Shown: positions 33,181 to 46,454 of the stretch, one piece after another
How the letters are laid out: each line of letters opens with the position of its first letter
Position numbering within the stretch: position 1 is the stretch's first letter
Notes under the pieces: model-generated
What the model was told of the DNA's origin: nothing
Seen by the model: only the letters and a program-made list of their open reading frames with translations
Database searches by the model: none
NCBI RefSeq assembly: GCF_964355755.1
Contig: NC_092674.1
Span: 5,213,001-5,277,000, forward strand
Reading direction: 5' to 3'
Length of the DNA stretch: 64,000 bases
DNA from: Antedon mediterranea
Lineage: Eukaryota > Echinodermata > Crinoidea > Comatulida > Antedonidae
Position numbers and translations under genes: made by a program

Positions 33181-33532
33181 ATGTCGGAAAATCGGCGCGC
33201 CCCTTTTATAGGCTGCCACAGTCAGCAGTCTGAAGACACAGCTAGATTTGTTCTATTAGCGTTTTGTATATTATGCTACTGGTTATTAGGAGCGACTGTC
33301 TTCCATATTTTAGAAAGCGATTGTGAAAAAAACGAGCGATTAAACTATACCGATACTATTGATAGGTTTTTGGAGAAGTACGTTGCTACGGGGTTGGTAA
33401 ATGAAACGGAACTAGAAAGACTCTTACAGAAGAACGAATACGCTAGTAAAAAAGGACTTGTTGATTCTAAACGCCCAAGATGGGATTTTCCGGGATCATT
33501 TTATTTTGTAGGAACGGTCGTAACAACAATAG
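33181..33532 (+). CDS. KCNK13: THIK-type two-pore potassium channel, first coding exon
   Basis: The exon encodes about 117 residues and ends at donor GGTATGT (33533 onward) in phase 1. The ATG is the first in frame; an in-frame TAG lies about 46 bases upstream. Order: polar cytoplasmic N-terminus (1-19); first transmembrane helix, about 21-44 (ARFVLLAFCILCYWLLGATV); extracellular cap region with N-glycosylation sequons NYT (55) and NET (74); then RPRWDFPGSFYFVGTVVTTI, pore helix 1 leading into the first selectivity filter. The exon stops exactly at TIG, where KCNK12/13 genes have their intron; the RPRWDF-G-FYFVGTVV-TIG block is diagnostic for that subfamily. Such channels carry background K+ current at the plasma membrane and set resting potential. 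Helices 2-4 and pore 2 are not in the window as far as I can see. KCNK12 and KCNK13 cannot be told apart. Confidence 0.88.
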
Positions 33533-35625
33533 GTATGTTAATTTTTATTCTTTCATTGTGTGTTGTAAAGTGAAGTGTGGTGTTCCGTTTCCGTCGTGGC
33601 CGCCGCACAGGTAGTACATTGCAAATCACAATGGTAAAATATGTCTGTAGACACAATGTATCGTTTATATGAGATTAAATTTTCACTTTGTCCTGAATTT
33701 GTCTTTGTCTATTACATGAGTACTTGTACTGCCATCCACTTGATTATCTATTGAATCAGAGGCATATCGTACTTATAAAATAAGATTTAACGATAATCAT
33801 CTCTATAGTGTTGAGATTGATTTTTATTTTTTGTGCCTAAAAAGTGTTTTAATTTATAAAATAAAATGAGAATATTGTCTGTACAACTAAATATTACATA
33901 AAATATCAGCACAGTACACCTTGCACTTTTAACCAATCAAATGCCTTAAGTCGTTATACCTGATACATTATTCATGAGGGTCAGTTCATTATATTGGGAG
34001 AGTGTAATCAATTTTTTTGATGTGCGAATATCCAAATCCATCTCTCTTTCTCTTTTTCCTCTGGCTCTGAAATTTCGAAGAAGAAAGTTAAAAATGTAAG
34101 ATAAGATAGATAAGTAGTTTTTTTAAATAAAGTTTGTATCTTATTAGACCTTAGAAACTCAGTATTTACTTTGATAAAGTCATAAACATAGGCAGCATGG
34201 ATGGATCTCACTGGGCATGGGCTTGGTGGCTAGTCTATGTATGGCCTAGGTGTGGGGTACCGCTGTAAGGCGTAGGTAGGCCTAGAGTAGTAGTAGTTAT
34301 AAGCCTAGTTTAAAGATGGTAATTGTCTATCCTTGTGTTGTTTTGTAGAGGCCCAGAAAACTACTACCTGTACCACACTAACTAGCTTAACTAGTTTATA
34401 GTAAAATTTGACTGGAGGCTTTACCATGAAGCCATGCCATGTATTCTAGTACTGTAGAAGATAGATAGTAGAGGAGTATATGAATTACTAATAGGCTATC
34501 TTGTTTTAGGATGCTTAGATAATATTCACTATATTTTTTTTTATTGATAAGCTATATCTAAGGTAGCCTAATAACAATTCAATATATGTGTGATGAATAT
34601 GACAATTTACAGAAGGTTGCAGATTCTTCTGAATCGCTTAATAATAGTAATACTAACATATAATTGAAAGCACAGAATCTCACGTCTCCGTGATGTATAT
34701 AATATTTGAATATCAACTTAACCCATAAAAATCACTATTAATGACGCTTATTAATAACTAACAAGAAGTTATTTACCCTAAATTGAACCAGCAGTCAGCA
34801 CATAGAACTGGAATAAATCCTCAAGAAATACTTATCCAACCGGAGTTATACAATTCAGAAAAGGCAACGTCTGCCGAGTCACGCACCATAAAGCGTATAT
34901 TCATAATTCTAACACGTGTATTTAACATTATACAACGGCAATAAAAGAAAACGGAAATAACGAAAACGGCTATAAACAAAGTCTATAGAGAATTTCCAAT
35001 CTTCGAAATGAAACTTATAATGTACAGCACACTGTGTTTGCATGCTCAGAATATCTTCGCTATCAATGTTTAATTAGATTTATAAACTCATATCTTGTTT
35101 ATAATCTTTTCCAGAGATCTAGTATTTTAAAGGCCTTACTTTATTGTCCATTATAAAGCTTGGAATTGATTTCATTCAAGTTGAAAATTTAGATAAAACA
35201 TGAGATATATACTTTTAACAAGACTCCTATATTGTTAGTGTTTGTATACCTTCATAAACATACAGTGTTTAATATTAGTATTTTTATAGCACACCGGATT
35301 GTATTCTTGCAATTTTATTGGTTAATTACACATCATGTGTCATTTGGAATTAATATAAAATTGATATCTGATGGTGATAATGAATGGTATAATGCACGTT
35401 TAGCTTTCTGTAAACATTTTGAGATTTTTTGACGTTGTTGACTGATCGCATTCGGAAATAAAATTTGTTGTCCGCGTCACCTAAAAGTACTGTTCTACTC
35501 TCCGCGTATAAAGCTTGTGAAATGCCTATTTTACTGGCTTAACTTCCCAGCTAGCATTCATCAATGATTTACCATGGAGAAACTGAATAAAGTAAGTGTA
35601 AATAGTTTTTTATTGGTTGAATGGA

Positions 35626-35685
35626 GAGAATATTTCATGAGTTGAAAAATTTACTGCTCTGTTTTTCAACTCATGAAATATTCTC
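35626..35685. repeat. Perfect 24-bp hairpin with 12-base loop
   Basis: Arms 35626-35649 and 35662-35685 are perfect reverse complements (GAGAATATTTCATGAGTTGA plus AAAA). Outside them the match continues imperfectly for about 12 more bases on each side. It may be a very small MITE or a microRNA-like precursor. Confidence 0.9.
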
Positions 35686-36739
35686 ACTATCCAACTCATA
35701 AACATTCATTATTTGTATCTAACCAAAACCAAAACTATCATCATTTCAATGTCATTATCACTATTTTCTTTTACCGTACACTATTTCATTTACAGATTTA
35801 TCACCATCTGGTGAACAATGATGGTTACCATACGGTATATTTAAAATTGATTATTATTTCTATCGAATGGAAATTACAATCACTGTTAGAATAAAAAACA
35901 AACTAGATATTTGAATATGAAGTGTTATTATGGAATATACTCCATATGGTATGGCTGCTGTCTGCAGCTAGACTGTATGGAAATATTGTTATCCAGTATT
36001 TCATTTTAATATATTAAATTAAATTTGTATCATCGCCATCATTTCAGGTTATAGCCTCTGCTAAATCTAACCTTCCTCAAGTTCTCATATATTTCTTGAT
36101 GTCATGTCTCCACCTCTATGTGTGCTCACTAGCTTAAACCTAGGCCCCAGAGCATAAACTGTGGCTTACATCACTGCTATGTCATTCACTATGATGTAAC
36201 TGGATCATTTGTTCTGACACACACATATCATACAGTGCAATGAATACCTTTTATTTACATAGTTATAAGTTATAATACAGTATTGTTTTCTTTTTGTGGT
36301 ACTACTAATACTGTATGGTTATCAGTATGTTAAAGAAGCCATGGGATTATTTCATATATTCAGCTAGCATCAAATTATTCTTCAACAATACTTGATACAA
36401 TATATACTTAAGTCAAAAATGATTGATGTATTTCCTTAAACGTTTTTTTTATTTCTAATTTTTATAGAGAAATATTAAAAAAGAGATAATAATTAAAATG
36501 TCAAAATAATGTGTAGGTGTGCGAGTATAAAGTCTGTGAACTGTCAGTGTCAACATTGACTCGTGAAATGATGAATAGTTAGCTTGTTTGCCTTTGCGAC
36601 CGATTTACCCCAGGCCCAAGACTAGCTTAGCAGTGGGAGGATTTGTAGGATGATAACCCCAGAAAAAATGACTTTAATATCGAATATGTCAAAGATAAAA
36701 TTCAGTAAAAAGACAATTTTGGTAGAGAAATAATGTTTA

Positions 36740-37375
36740 TTTTACCTCTTACAAATTGGACAATTTAGATATAATATGAATGTACATTATTTACCTGTGT
36801 AAACACACATCCTAACAATTTGGATAGAGAATTAATGTATACTTACCTGTGTAAATACATCTTAAAAATAAAGATTATTTACATTTACCTATGTAAACAC
36901 ACATCCTAAAAATTTAGATAGAGAATTAATGTATATTTTACCTGTGTAAACACACATCTTAACAATTTGGATAGAGAATTAATGATGTATATTTTACATG
37001 TGTGAACACACATCTTTAAGACTTAGATAGAGATACATTTTACCTGTGTGATACCTGTGTGATCACACATCTTACAATTTGGATAGAGAATTAATGTACA
37101 TTTTATCTGTGTGAACACACATTTTACAATTTGGATAGAAAATGAATGTACATTTTATCTGTGTGAACACACATCTTACAATTTTGATAGAGAATTAATG
37201 TACATTTTACCTGTGTGAACACACATCCTACAAATTTTATAGAGAATTAATGTACATTTTACCTGTGTGAACACACATCTTACAATTTAAATAGAACATG
37301 AATGTACATTTTATCTGTGTGAAAACACTTCTCAATTGGATACTATTTACATGTGAACACACATCCTAAAAATTT
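36740..37375. repeat. Tandem array with TGTGTGAACACACAT units of about 60-65 bp
   Basis: About nine units of the form ACCTGTGTGAACACACATCT, then TACAATTTGGATAGAGAATT and AATGTACATTTT. The unit drifts between TGTGTAAACACA and TGTGTGAACACA. Single motifs continue outside the array to about 39.4 kb with irregular spacing. Confidence 0.92.
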
Positions 37376-37389
37376 GGTTCAGTAGTTTT

Positions 37390-37748
37390 AGAAAATCAGA
37401 CCTAAAAAATGTTCAATGTTTAGTAAATAAGGCGTGCAGAATAACTGAACAGATCATTAGTTTGTAACGTCAAAATTTATGATAAGGTCATTGCCATAAT
37501 GAAAGATGAGAGTCATCCACTCTATAGTGATTTTCAATGGTTGAGATCTGGAAGGCGTTTGAGGGCTACACGTTGTAGAACAAAACGCTTCCTTAATTCT
37601 TTTGTTCCGTACTCAATTAGACATTTTAATAATCGTTGTTAAGTCGTTGAATTTTGTTGCTATGTAATTTTATTGTATTAACCTTTTAGCTTTGAGCAAT
37701 TGTATGTCACATGAATTTCCGTATGGACAAATAAAATGAACTATGAAC
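37390..37748 (+). mobile_element. CR1/L2-like LINE 3' end
   Basis: The plus frame reads MKDESHPLYSDFQWLRSGRR, then RCRTKRFLNSFVPYSIRHFN and a stop, the highly typical reverse-transcriptase tail (HPLY-x-F--LPSGRR, RCRT-R--NSFVP-AI) of CR1/L2-type elements. An upstream NKACRITEQIIS fits too. The 3' end has a short ATGAACT repeat. Only the last 350 bp remain. Confidence 0.88.
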
Positions 37749-38837
37749 TATGGATAGAGAATTGATATACATTTTACTGTGTGAAAACACTAATTATTGT
37801 GATTGTTAGTTTAAGGTCAGTGACAAATTAAATCTTGAGACATGCACTTGTGCACTTTAAAAACCATACTCATAACGTTGGTTGTAAATTATTTCAATTT
37901 ATCTAGTGTAAACACATCATAATATGATGATTAATTACAGATCTAAAAATTCTATTTCGCTTGTGTGAATACACATTATAATTTTGACCTATAGATCAGT
38001 CCATTTGACCTTTGTGGACACTATGCTGGACAGTAAATTTAATAATTTTCTATTGTTATATTATTGATAATTACTATAGACCTGAACTGAATAAATTATT
38101 ACAATTACTTGGCCTGTGTAAACACACATCATATTGATAAATATGATTTTCCATTTTAAGATTTGTCCTTTATGTGAATGCAATTATACATCAATAATAG
38201 TATTACTAGTATTATGGTTGATGTTAATTAAATGTTTTGACCTTTATGGCTCGTTGAATGACAATGCTCCTTTTTATGTACTCCGTGTGAAAACATGTTA
38301 TTGAAGGCAATTTGGCAAATAAGTATGTTTATTCACCACTGTTTACATTAGGTTCAGTTACTGTTGTGAACATATGGTAATCTTGACCATGTGAACATAC
38401 GTCTACTTACTGTAGTTTAATGTTGTTAATGGTCAGAAATTATTGATGTTACGGACGCATGCTGTATTTTGATTGTTTGAGCACAATTTGCAAAATAATT
38501 GAGCATAGAATGCATTGATTATACATCTAAAAAGCCAAGAAAATTATACTAAAAATTGGTGCAGAATTGGGACCGTGGTCCAGATTGCCTCCAAAATTTA
38601 ACGGAGTGGTCCTTGACCACATCTATCTGTATTTTCATTTTGGTAAAGATCTTGTAATTACTTTTTGAGTAATCCTACAAACAAACAGACAAACAAACAC
38701 ACATGATCGACTACTGGCAGATGTAAATAAATCAACAGGTGGCACAGAACAAATTCTAAACCACCTGGTGATATGCTGAAAATTAATCAATTTAGAAAAG
38801 ATGAAGAAATCTGTGAGAATAGAAAAAGTCGTCCCAA

Positions 38838-38908
38838 CCAAGATTCAAACTCAGAACCTACTGCTCAATATGCAGATGTCTAAACCATTAGACCACTGGG
38901 GCTTTCAT
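38838..38908 (-). mobile_element. tRNA-derived SINE head
   Basis: On the minus strand GCCCCAGTGGTCTAATGGTT (A-box region) and TTCTGAGTTTGAATCTTGG (B-box region) are 30-40 bases apart, as in a tRNA. A decayed body follows towards 38640. The B box has substitutions, so it is not a functional tRNA. Confidence 0.75.
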
Positions 38909-39773
38909 GATATTGTTCAAATTTGATTGGATAGCAAAGGATAAGTATTAATATTATTTTCATTGTGTGAATGTTGACTTTAATGTGAACACAACTTGAA
39001 AGGTCTAGTCACTAAATCTATCCATACTTGATAAATCTTTTGATTTGACCCAAGTTAACTCACTCAGTAAATCAATATACCTTTGCTGTGTACTGTAATA
39101 AACCTATTCATTTCAATTGTGTGAACACATATTATCGAACTGTCAACACTTAACTATAATGTGAACACACTTATAGCTATCACCAGTTTGTCCTTAGTTA
39201 ATAAATCTATCGATTTGACCATTCGCACAGTAATGGCTGTTAAATTTCTGAAGCACCAAACTAGGTTGCGATAAAAGCCTATTCATTTAAATTAAAATAC
39301 ATAATTGAACCGATTAATTTCGATTTTGTGGACACATCAAACTGTCGAATCTTATCTACAGTATTAATGTGAACACACTTTAAGGTAATGCTGAAAACAC
39401 TGTTTTTACTTAATAGATATACAGTATATAAATTTCACCAGATTCAGCTTTAGTAGTATGAAGCAAAATTTAATAGACTGTTTTTTAAATCACAAAAATA
39501 GAGGCTGAATCAAAATCTTTAGTTTATACAATATATCAAACATAAATTCAATACTCTGTATTAAATGTATTTAAATATTTTGTGAATAGACTTAAAGCCG
39601 TTTTACTCTGTTCGTACATAAATCTTTTGATACAAACTTTAGTTTATAGAATATTCAACAAATGAACTGTTTATTTTTTACTAGTATTCATATATTGTCC
39701 TTTTTGTTCCCTTGACCAAAAAAATTGGATTGAAAAAAAACTTTACTCAATAAACCATAATAATATAAACAAA

Positions 39774-39937
39774 CTGTGGCCGTATTCACCATTCACACTT
39801 AGGGTAAGGGAAACACATTCCTATCTAAGTGAATACAATTTAAGGGAAATACTTAAATATTTATTGAGTTAAGTGAAATACTTAATATTTAAGGGAAATA
39901 TCTCACCTAAGTGTGTGAGTGGTGAATACTTGTCTAG
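39774..39937. mobile_element. MITE with GGCCGTATTCACCATTCACA termini
   Basis: Left GTGGCCGTATTCACCATTCA and right GTGTGTGAGTGGTGAATACT are inverted. The interior is a palindromic array of CTTAAATATTTAA and AAGGGAAATA words. A second copy is at 62733-62914. Confidence 0.85.
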
Positions 39938-40069
39938 AAGTTTGTTTTTTTCTTTATAAGCAAAAACATTTCATTCAGTTTAAACAAATTAAAACTACAA
40001 AATCGCCTGGTATTGAAAGTTGAATTTGTGGTCTAATTTGCATATTTAAAAAAACATCAATTTTTTTCA

Positions 40070-40098
40070 CATCAATTTGATAGTGTAGACAGAGCTTA
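40070..40098. mobile_element. Solo MITE right end
   Basis: TTTGATAGTGTAGACAGAGC plus TTAA is a lone terminus of the TA-type MITE; no left partner is visible within 300 bases. Confidence 0.75.
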
Positions 40099-40224
40099 AC
40101 ATGAATATATTTCAAGTTTATAGCTGGTATACTCTGTCCATATTTTACCATTGTGGAAGGTTCTATGGAGATAATAATCTGCCTAGTGTTATGGAAATGT
40201 ATGTTAATCGAATGTAACAGAAAA

Positions 40225-40602
40225 GAATTGCAATTATGAACGATAATACTCATCCACTCCGTACATCCTTCGTGTTTAGTCGTACTGGGTGTAGACTAAG
40301 AGTACCATCAAGGTTACGGACAGCACGGTACCGACTGTCATTTGTCCCACAATGCATATTTAAATATATAAGACGACAAACACAAATAATTGTATTTTCG
40401 AACACCTGGGACACCTGATAGCATTTATCCTTATCTGTACATATTTTACAGTACTGTATATTTTAATTTGTGTTTTAACATTTTACTGATTGTATTCTAT
40501 TTTTAAATTAAGTTGCCATGAGAAGAACCAATTTCAAATCTTTCGTTAATGAACTATTTGACAATATAGTTATCTTGTATCTTGTATGGAGAGTCAAAGG
40601 CT
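40225..40602 (+). mobile_element. LINE 3' end with TTGTATC tail
   Basis: The plus frame at 40236-40418 reads HPLRTSFVFSRTGCRLRVPS, then RLRTARYRLSFVPQCIF, another version of the CR1/L2 reverse-transcriptase tail. About 180 bases of 3' UTR follow, ending in the repeated heptamer TATCTTGTATCTTGTAT near 40582-40600, as CR1-like LINEs do. Confidence 0.82.
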
Positions 40603-43319
40603 ATTGAAGAAATTGATATTGATTTCTGTAAAGTTTATTAACTACAACGCCAATGCTTCATCACTCTCTCAGGGTAGTGGCTTTTGTTACAATTAATTAA
40701 ATAATAATTAACAATAGAAATTGTGCTATCTTATATGAAGAATGCAAATTTTGATTTTATTTAGTTAAACAGGTCAAAAGTCTAGATAATTATTTCTATA
40801 ATGCATGGCTGCTTCTTTTATAGAAATTATAACGATCCTCTCATGGATATCGAATAGATGTCATAGTCATTAATATTGAGTGTATACTGATTTATTTATT
40901 TATTTTATTTTTATTTTATTCATTTCGGCAATAAACATAAAATAATTATTACAAAAAAAACATAGAAATATATATATGAAATACAAGACACGAGGCCGAG
41001 GAAAGACAAAAGCATTAAACAAAACGCTGTCATTTGCATATTTAAAAAAACATCACTGATAATATAGATTATAATTATTTTCTTATTAAACGATACAATA
41101 TCAAAATGGAAGTATTTCTTCTTTCTTCTTCTTTACAAAATTTAACTATCTCCCAGAAAGTTTTTTTTTAACTGTAAATAAGTGCATCAGTAATACTATT
41201 GCACACCATGTGACCCACAATCATCCAATAAAATTACAGAAAGAAATCTATTTAGGTGATAATACCAGAACATCTACATAGGCCTATGAATGTTCTACAA
41301 TAAATATGATGAAAGAAATATGATGATTGAAAATTCTTCGGTATTTCATTTGGATTATCATTACTAATTATTCGCGATAGAGATTTGCTAAGCTGTAAGC
41401 CGTTGAATCAAAACCAAAATTGTCGGAGATGTATCCAGGCAACACGGAACATTGATTCTTACGAGTTGAAAGAGTCACTGATAAAAACGAGCGGAACTCG
41501 TACCAACAGTGCTCTAACTCGATGCAGGTGGCTGTCCACAAAGAAATTGTATTTCTCATGAGAGTCTTTTATTGTGTTTTCTTTCCGTAGATATTTCCTT
41601 AATGTGTCGAAATCAAAAGCACTTATGTATAATTAATTATTTCAGAGGAAACCTTTTCGGAAAGCTGTTTGTCTGAATATGACATGATAATTTTCTTTGA
41701 ACCTTTTAACTGTGTAAACAAGTTTAAGATGTATGGACAGATTTGAAGTATATTCAATAAAACTGAATGATTACGAGTGTTTGGATTGTCATGTTATTTC
41801 GTTGATTATTAACACTACTCGCCGGTAGCTATTTTGTCTCTAGTTAGATTATAAATATTGATTTTGATTTGTAGAGTGGGTTTTGCCGAATACAAACCAG
41901 CTGTTTTGAATTTGAAAAGTAAATACGAGCATTATTAATTATATATACCCAGTCTCTCTGTCTAGTGATATCATATTTGCCCAATTCATTTCTGAATATG
42001 TATTTCATATAATCATTAAAGAATCCAGACATCTCTGATGTTGACACAAATTAGAAATCTGATAAAAAAAAATTTTTTTTAAAGAGAAAAATGTTTAAAA
42101 CATTTAAAAAAAATATATTAATAAACATGTGGAAATGAAAGAAATATGACCAAACCATGTGCGTCTATTTATACTCATATAGAAAGATAGATAAAGAATA
42201 CTATAACTTTCAAAACATATTTACTGTACTTTAATCAAAGGGCAGCATTCATAAAGTTTAAATAAACTTTCAATGAAAACAAGTTTGATTGATATACTGG
42301 CATTTTGATATGAAATGCTTCAATTTGCTGGCGGCAGCACTGCCAGCCAATTTAAGAGAGAACATCCGTAATGTTATTTTTGTATCTAATTTGTCTATTG
42401 TTAATTGAATTTATAATCGTTTAAGCTAATACACTATAGTATATATTCATATTTCCATTTTAATGAGTAAACTAAAGTAATTGATAGTGAGTACAGAAGT
42501 AATATCTGGTATTATGTGACTTTCCAAGAACCAAATGTGAAATTATATTTACCAGATGAACTAATAAAAAAAATGAATAAATTATTCCTAAAGTCTTTAT
42601 ACAGTATATTCAGCTAACTCGTCCTGGTGACGAGTTTTTTTTGATTTAGTTAGATAACAGTATATCAATATTTTGTGCCTACCTTACCAGGATAAATTGA
42701 CAATAGCCTCTCTCTATGAGGAGAGGATATGTTTATGAAAAGAAGAAATTTAGTTCAACACTCCTATTGGATAATGGAACTGTCCATGATTTTAATGAAA
42801 AATTTATACCTTTTTAGGTTAACCTCTTTATATTTTATTGATAATGAAAGCTAATTGTGACTTTCAACAAGCTGTATTTATTATACTGTTTCGTCGTCTA
42901 TATATAATTTTCCACCTATTTTTTAGTAAAGCGCAAAGTATTATTCCATGTTTGATTACATTTTGTGTTCATTTTGAGAAATGAATTTATTTAAAGTTGA
43001 AAGCTTGAGAGTTATTCTTTCAGTAAAACGTACAAAGACGAGAGATGTTGACAAGATAGCATTGTAAATGTCAAAGGCGATCTTGTTTATCGTTTTGGTC
43101 AGAGCAAGAGACCTAAGGATTATCGTCTTTTACGGTATAAATGCTAATCCGTAGTAACGTGCTCAAAAGATCACGATAAAATATCAGAAACTTCAGTATA
43201 GATTTGAATTCTTGTTGTTCAGTTGTGAGATTAAATTTTTAACCAGATTGCATTTAAAAAATGTAATTTTATTTCACTACTATAATAATATGTATCCTTG
43301 CAATAGTTCTATTTCACTT

Positions 43320-43425
43320 TCAAAGTTCTATTTTATAGTTTTTTTAATGGTTCTATTTAATGGTTCTATTTAATGGTTCTATTTAATGGTTCTATAATGG
43401 TTCTATTTAATTATTCTATTACATA
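43320..43425. repeat. 14-bp tandem repeat TTTAATGGTTCTAT
   Basis: About six imperfect units of TTTAATGGTTCTAT in an AT-rich part of the long intron, bordered by AGTTCTATTT variants. Confidence 0.88.
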
Positions 43426-45325
43426 TAAGGTTTTTGTAAACATTTTTAGAATTTTGTTCAACATGAGGCTGCTGGCTATTCAAGTGCTATTGCACGGCTA
43501 AAATTGGAGTAGTCAATAAAATATTCTAACTCATAATCATTCATCATTGTATAATTACACTGACCAACACATGGAATGAATAGTATTCCTTTGAATTACG
43601 CATTTAAAAATTAATATTATACTTATATGTAATTACAATAATTATTAAGTAATAGTGGCTATTATTAGTAAGGTTAAAAAAACATGTATTTGTTGATGAA
43701 TAAAGCAAAGTTTTGTATTTGGAATTGCTACTAAAATAACTGCACGTAAAAAACTAATTTCATTCTGTGACCTTTTTATTATACATTTTATTGATGTGTA
43801 TAATTTATTTTACCATTTATATATAATGAAATGGTAGAAGAAAAAGGTACAACCAACCTTATATAATCTATTTCTTTTCATACATACGTATTTATACTAT
43901 TAGAAATTTGCTTTACATTATAATTTATACTGTGCTTGATTACATGAAAATATTCCCATATCTACATATTTTCTTAAAAAGTATGTCTTTTTGCTTGTGT
44001 GGATGATCAATGATTTTATATTACATGTATGCTTAATATTATTAATATATGTTGAAGTCCTGCTAATAATTAGCGTACTATGTGCTATACATTAACTTGT
44101 GGTATAGCTTCGGAAGTTGTATTGAGGTTGTTTTTTTTATTCTTGAGGTTTGAAATCTCTTCATATCCTATGCATTAAGCTACTTCAAACTCGTTATTCC
44201 TGACTAATTTTCTAAATCATATTTTGACAGTTCATAATCTCCTTCTAAATTCTGTCTTATAGTGCTAATTTAAAAATTCTTTTGATTTATAAAATATTCC
44301 TAAAAGCTTTGAGTAGTGCAAGGAGGTTTAAAAAATATTATATCTCTGTAAAATATTTATTGTAGCCCATTTTCAAATTTTAAGAATTTAATCCACACTT
44401 TCAAAACAAAACTATAAAACTAAATATTTCACTTATAAAAGCCTAATTTTTCTAATAAATATGGTACTTTAAAATATTGTTATTAAAGATACATTGTCCT
44501 GAAAAAAATAGTTTTTTTGTTGAATGTGCCATTTTGATGTTCCATTAAAAATATTCACTTAGACCATAAATTGGATGGAAAAAAAGTTATTTACCGTACC
44601 TGAAAAACTGTAATTTAAAGCAAAAAATAGTCAAATTTGCTGCCAGCCAATGGGTTTTGATTGTTTTATAATTAAAACCTTTTTTTTCCCATTTTTTTCT
44701 GCGGAATTGATTAACTTTATTAAAACTACAAAATGGCCTATTTAAAATCTGATTTAGTTTTTCATGATTTGGGGGGACAATATATCTTTTTTTTTTATAT
44801 TTTTCCTTTTTGGTTTTGCCACATCATATTTTTTCCATTAATAATTTCTGGCATGACATACTGTAACATCTTATGTAAAATATAAACCATAAACAACTTG
44901 TCAACATCTTCATGTTCTAGGATTCTATTAAATCATTTCTTTCTCTCTGGAATACTTTTTTAGCGGCAGCTCTAGTAATTTTCTACATTCTAGATCTATT
45001 TAACGTTTGATAACCGTCCTCATTTTATTTTTCTATCTGCATTAATTCTAAGTTGGCTTATTTTCTTCTTTGTGGTTATTATGATCAAATCTTTAGTATT
45101 TAATTTGTTTCTATTTAATCAATTTCAAATATCGAAAGGATTTTTAACTTCTTCCATATTTGGAATCAAAATGTTTGTTTGTCAAATTTTTCAATCTATT
45201 ATGACATTCGTAAGACTGGAGTTCTAAAGTGGTAATCTTTTCTTCTTTTTCTTTAGATTACTAATCCATATAATATTTTCAATCTATAGTGTACTTGACT
45301 GAATCAAGATCAAACATGTAGTAAA

Positions 45326-45471
45326 CTGCTCTGTCTACACTATCAAACTAGTTTGACAAAAAATGTGTGATGTGCCCAAATATGGTAGTGATATATCCAA
45401 ATATGATGATATGACATCATCATCGTGTCCATATATGGGCACATCACATTTTTTGTCCATAGAGTTTGGAT
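45326..45471. mobile_element. TA-type MITE copy, right end truncated
   Basis: The left terminus GCTCTGTCTACACTATCAAA is good. The right end stops at TTGTCCATAGAGTTTGGATG without the GTAGACAGAGC part. Confidence 0.85.
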
Positions 45472-46454
45472 GTAATTGAACTGAATGTTCAATACATTTA
45501 GAAATTTACGAAATTGCAAGTAATTTTTTTGTGGGATTCGAACCCATGACTTTTAAAGTGCTATTGTCATGGTGTTTCCATCTATATAAGCTTGCCTTCA
45601 GAATCTTTTATCACCATCTCTCTTTACCATTTCTAAACCGGAAAGTATAAAAAATGGCTTACAGATCACAATTTTCTATAAAATGCTAGTCTTCTTTTCC
45701 AATTACTAATAATTATGAAAAATATACATACACATATACACACATATAATTATATACATACACATATATGTCTTTAGTGAAAACAGGTTTTTTTTTCAAA
45801 ATTCGTACAATCTGTTTTCCACAAATTACTTAACATACCTTTCTCTTAAATCAATCAGAAGTGGCTTAACCATAACATCTATCATTAGTCTATAGTTATG
45901 ATCAATGTGCTAAAATTAATCATGATCAGTGTACCGTGACGTCCCTGCGAGATTGTATATTACCAAAGTGAAAGTCACAGTGTAATAAAACCAATGGGCT
46001 TTGATGCAGAGCATTTCTACAGCATTACAACCATGTGTTAATAGCTGTACCCTTCAGTAGATACAGCTTAATTAACATAATACATACTTTGTTGCACTAT
46101 TTATGTTAATGAAAAATTAATTAGTGTCGAAACGGCTAAATCTGTTCCGGAAGTGATACGTGTGGTTGTCACCATTTTAGTTGATTTATCACTGATATAT
46201 TCAGACGATGTACAGTAGGATATAAATATAGAAATTTCTTTTTTATTAAACAAATGGAAAAATGCAAAATTAGATGATAAATACCTTCTTCATTCAATAT
46301 TACAAACAGATACAGAATGATGTATGATGTTGTTTTCAAAAAATCTTTCCAGTATTAATCAATAAAAATAAATTCAGTATTTGTAAGACCACCTGCATTT
46401 ATAATATACCATCACTTGCAATTATCTTTTATTTGTTTGCAGATAATTTACATT

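Noticed and set aside
36740-37375. Regularly spaced palindromic repeats resembling a CRISPR array
   Set aside because: The genome is eukaryotic, the whole 60-65 bp unit repeats (no unique spacers) and the units drift gradually.
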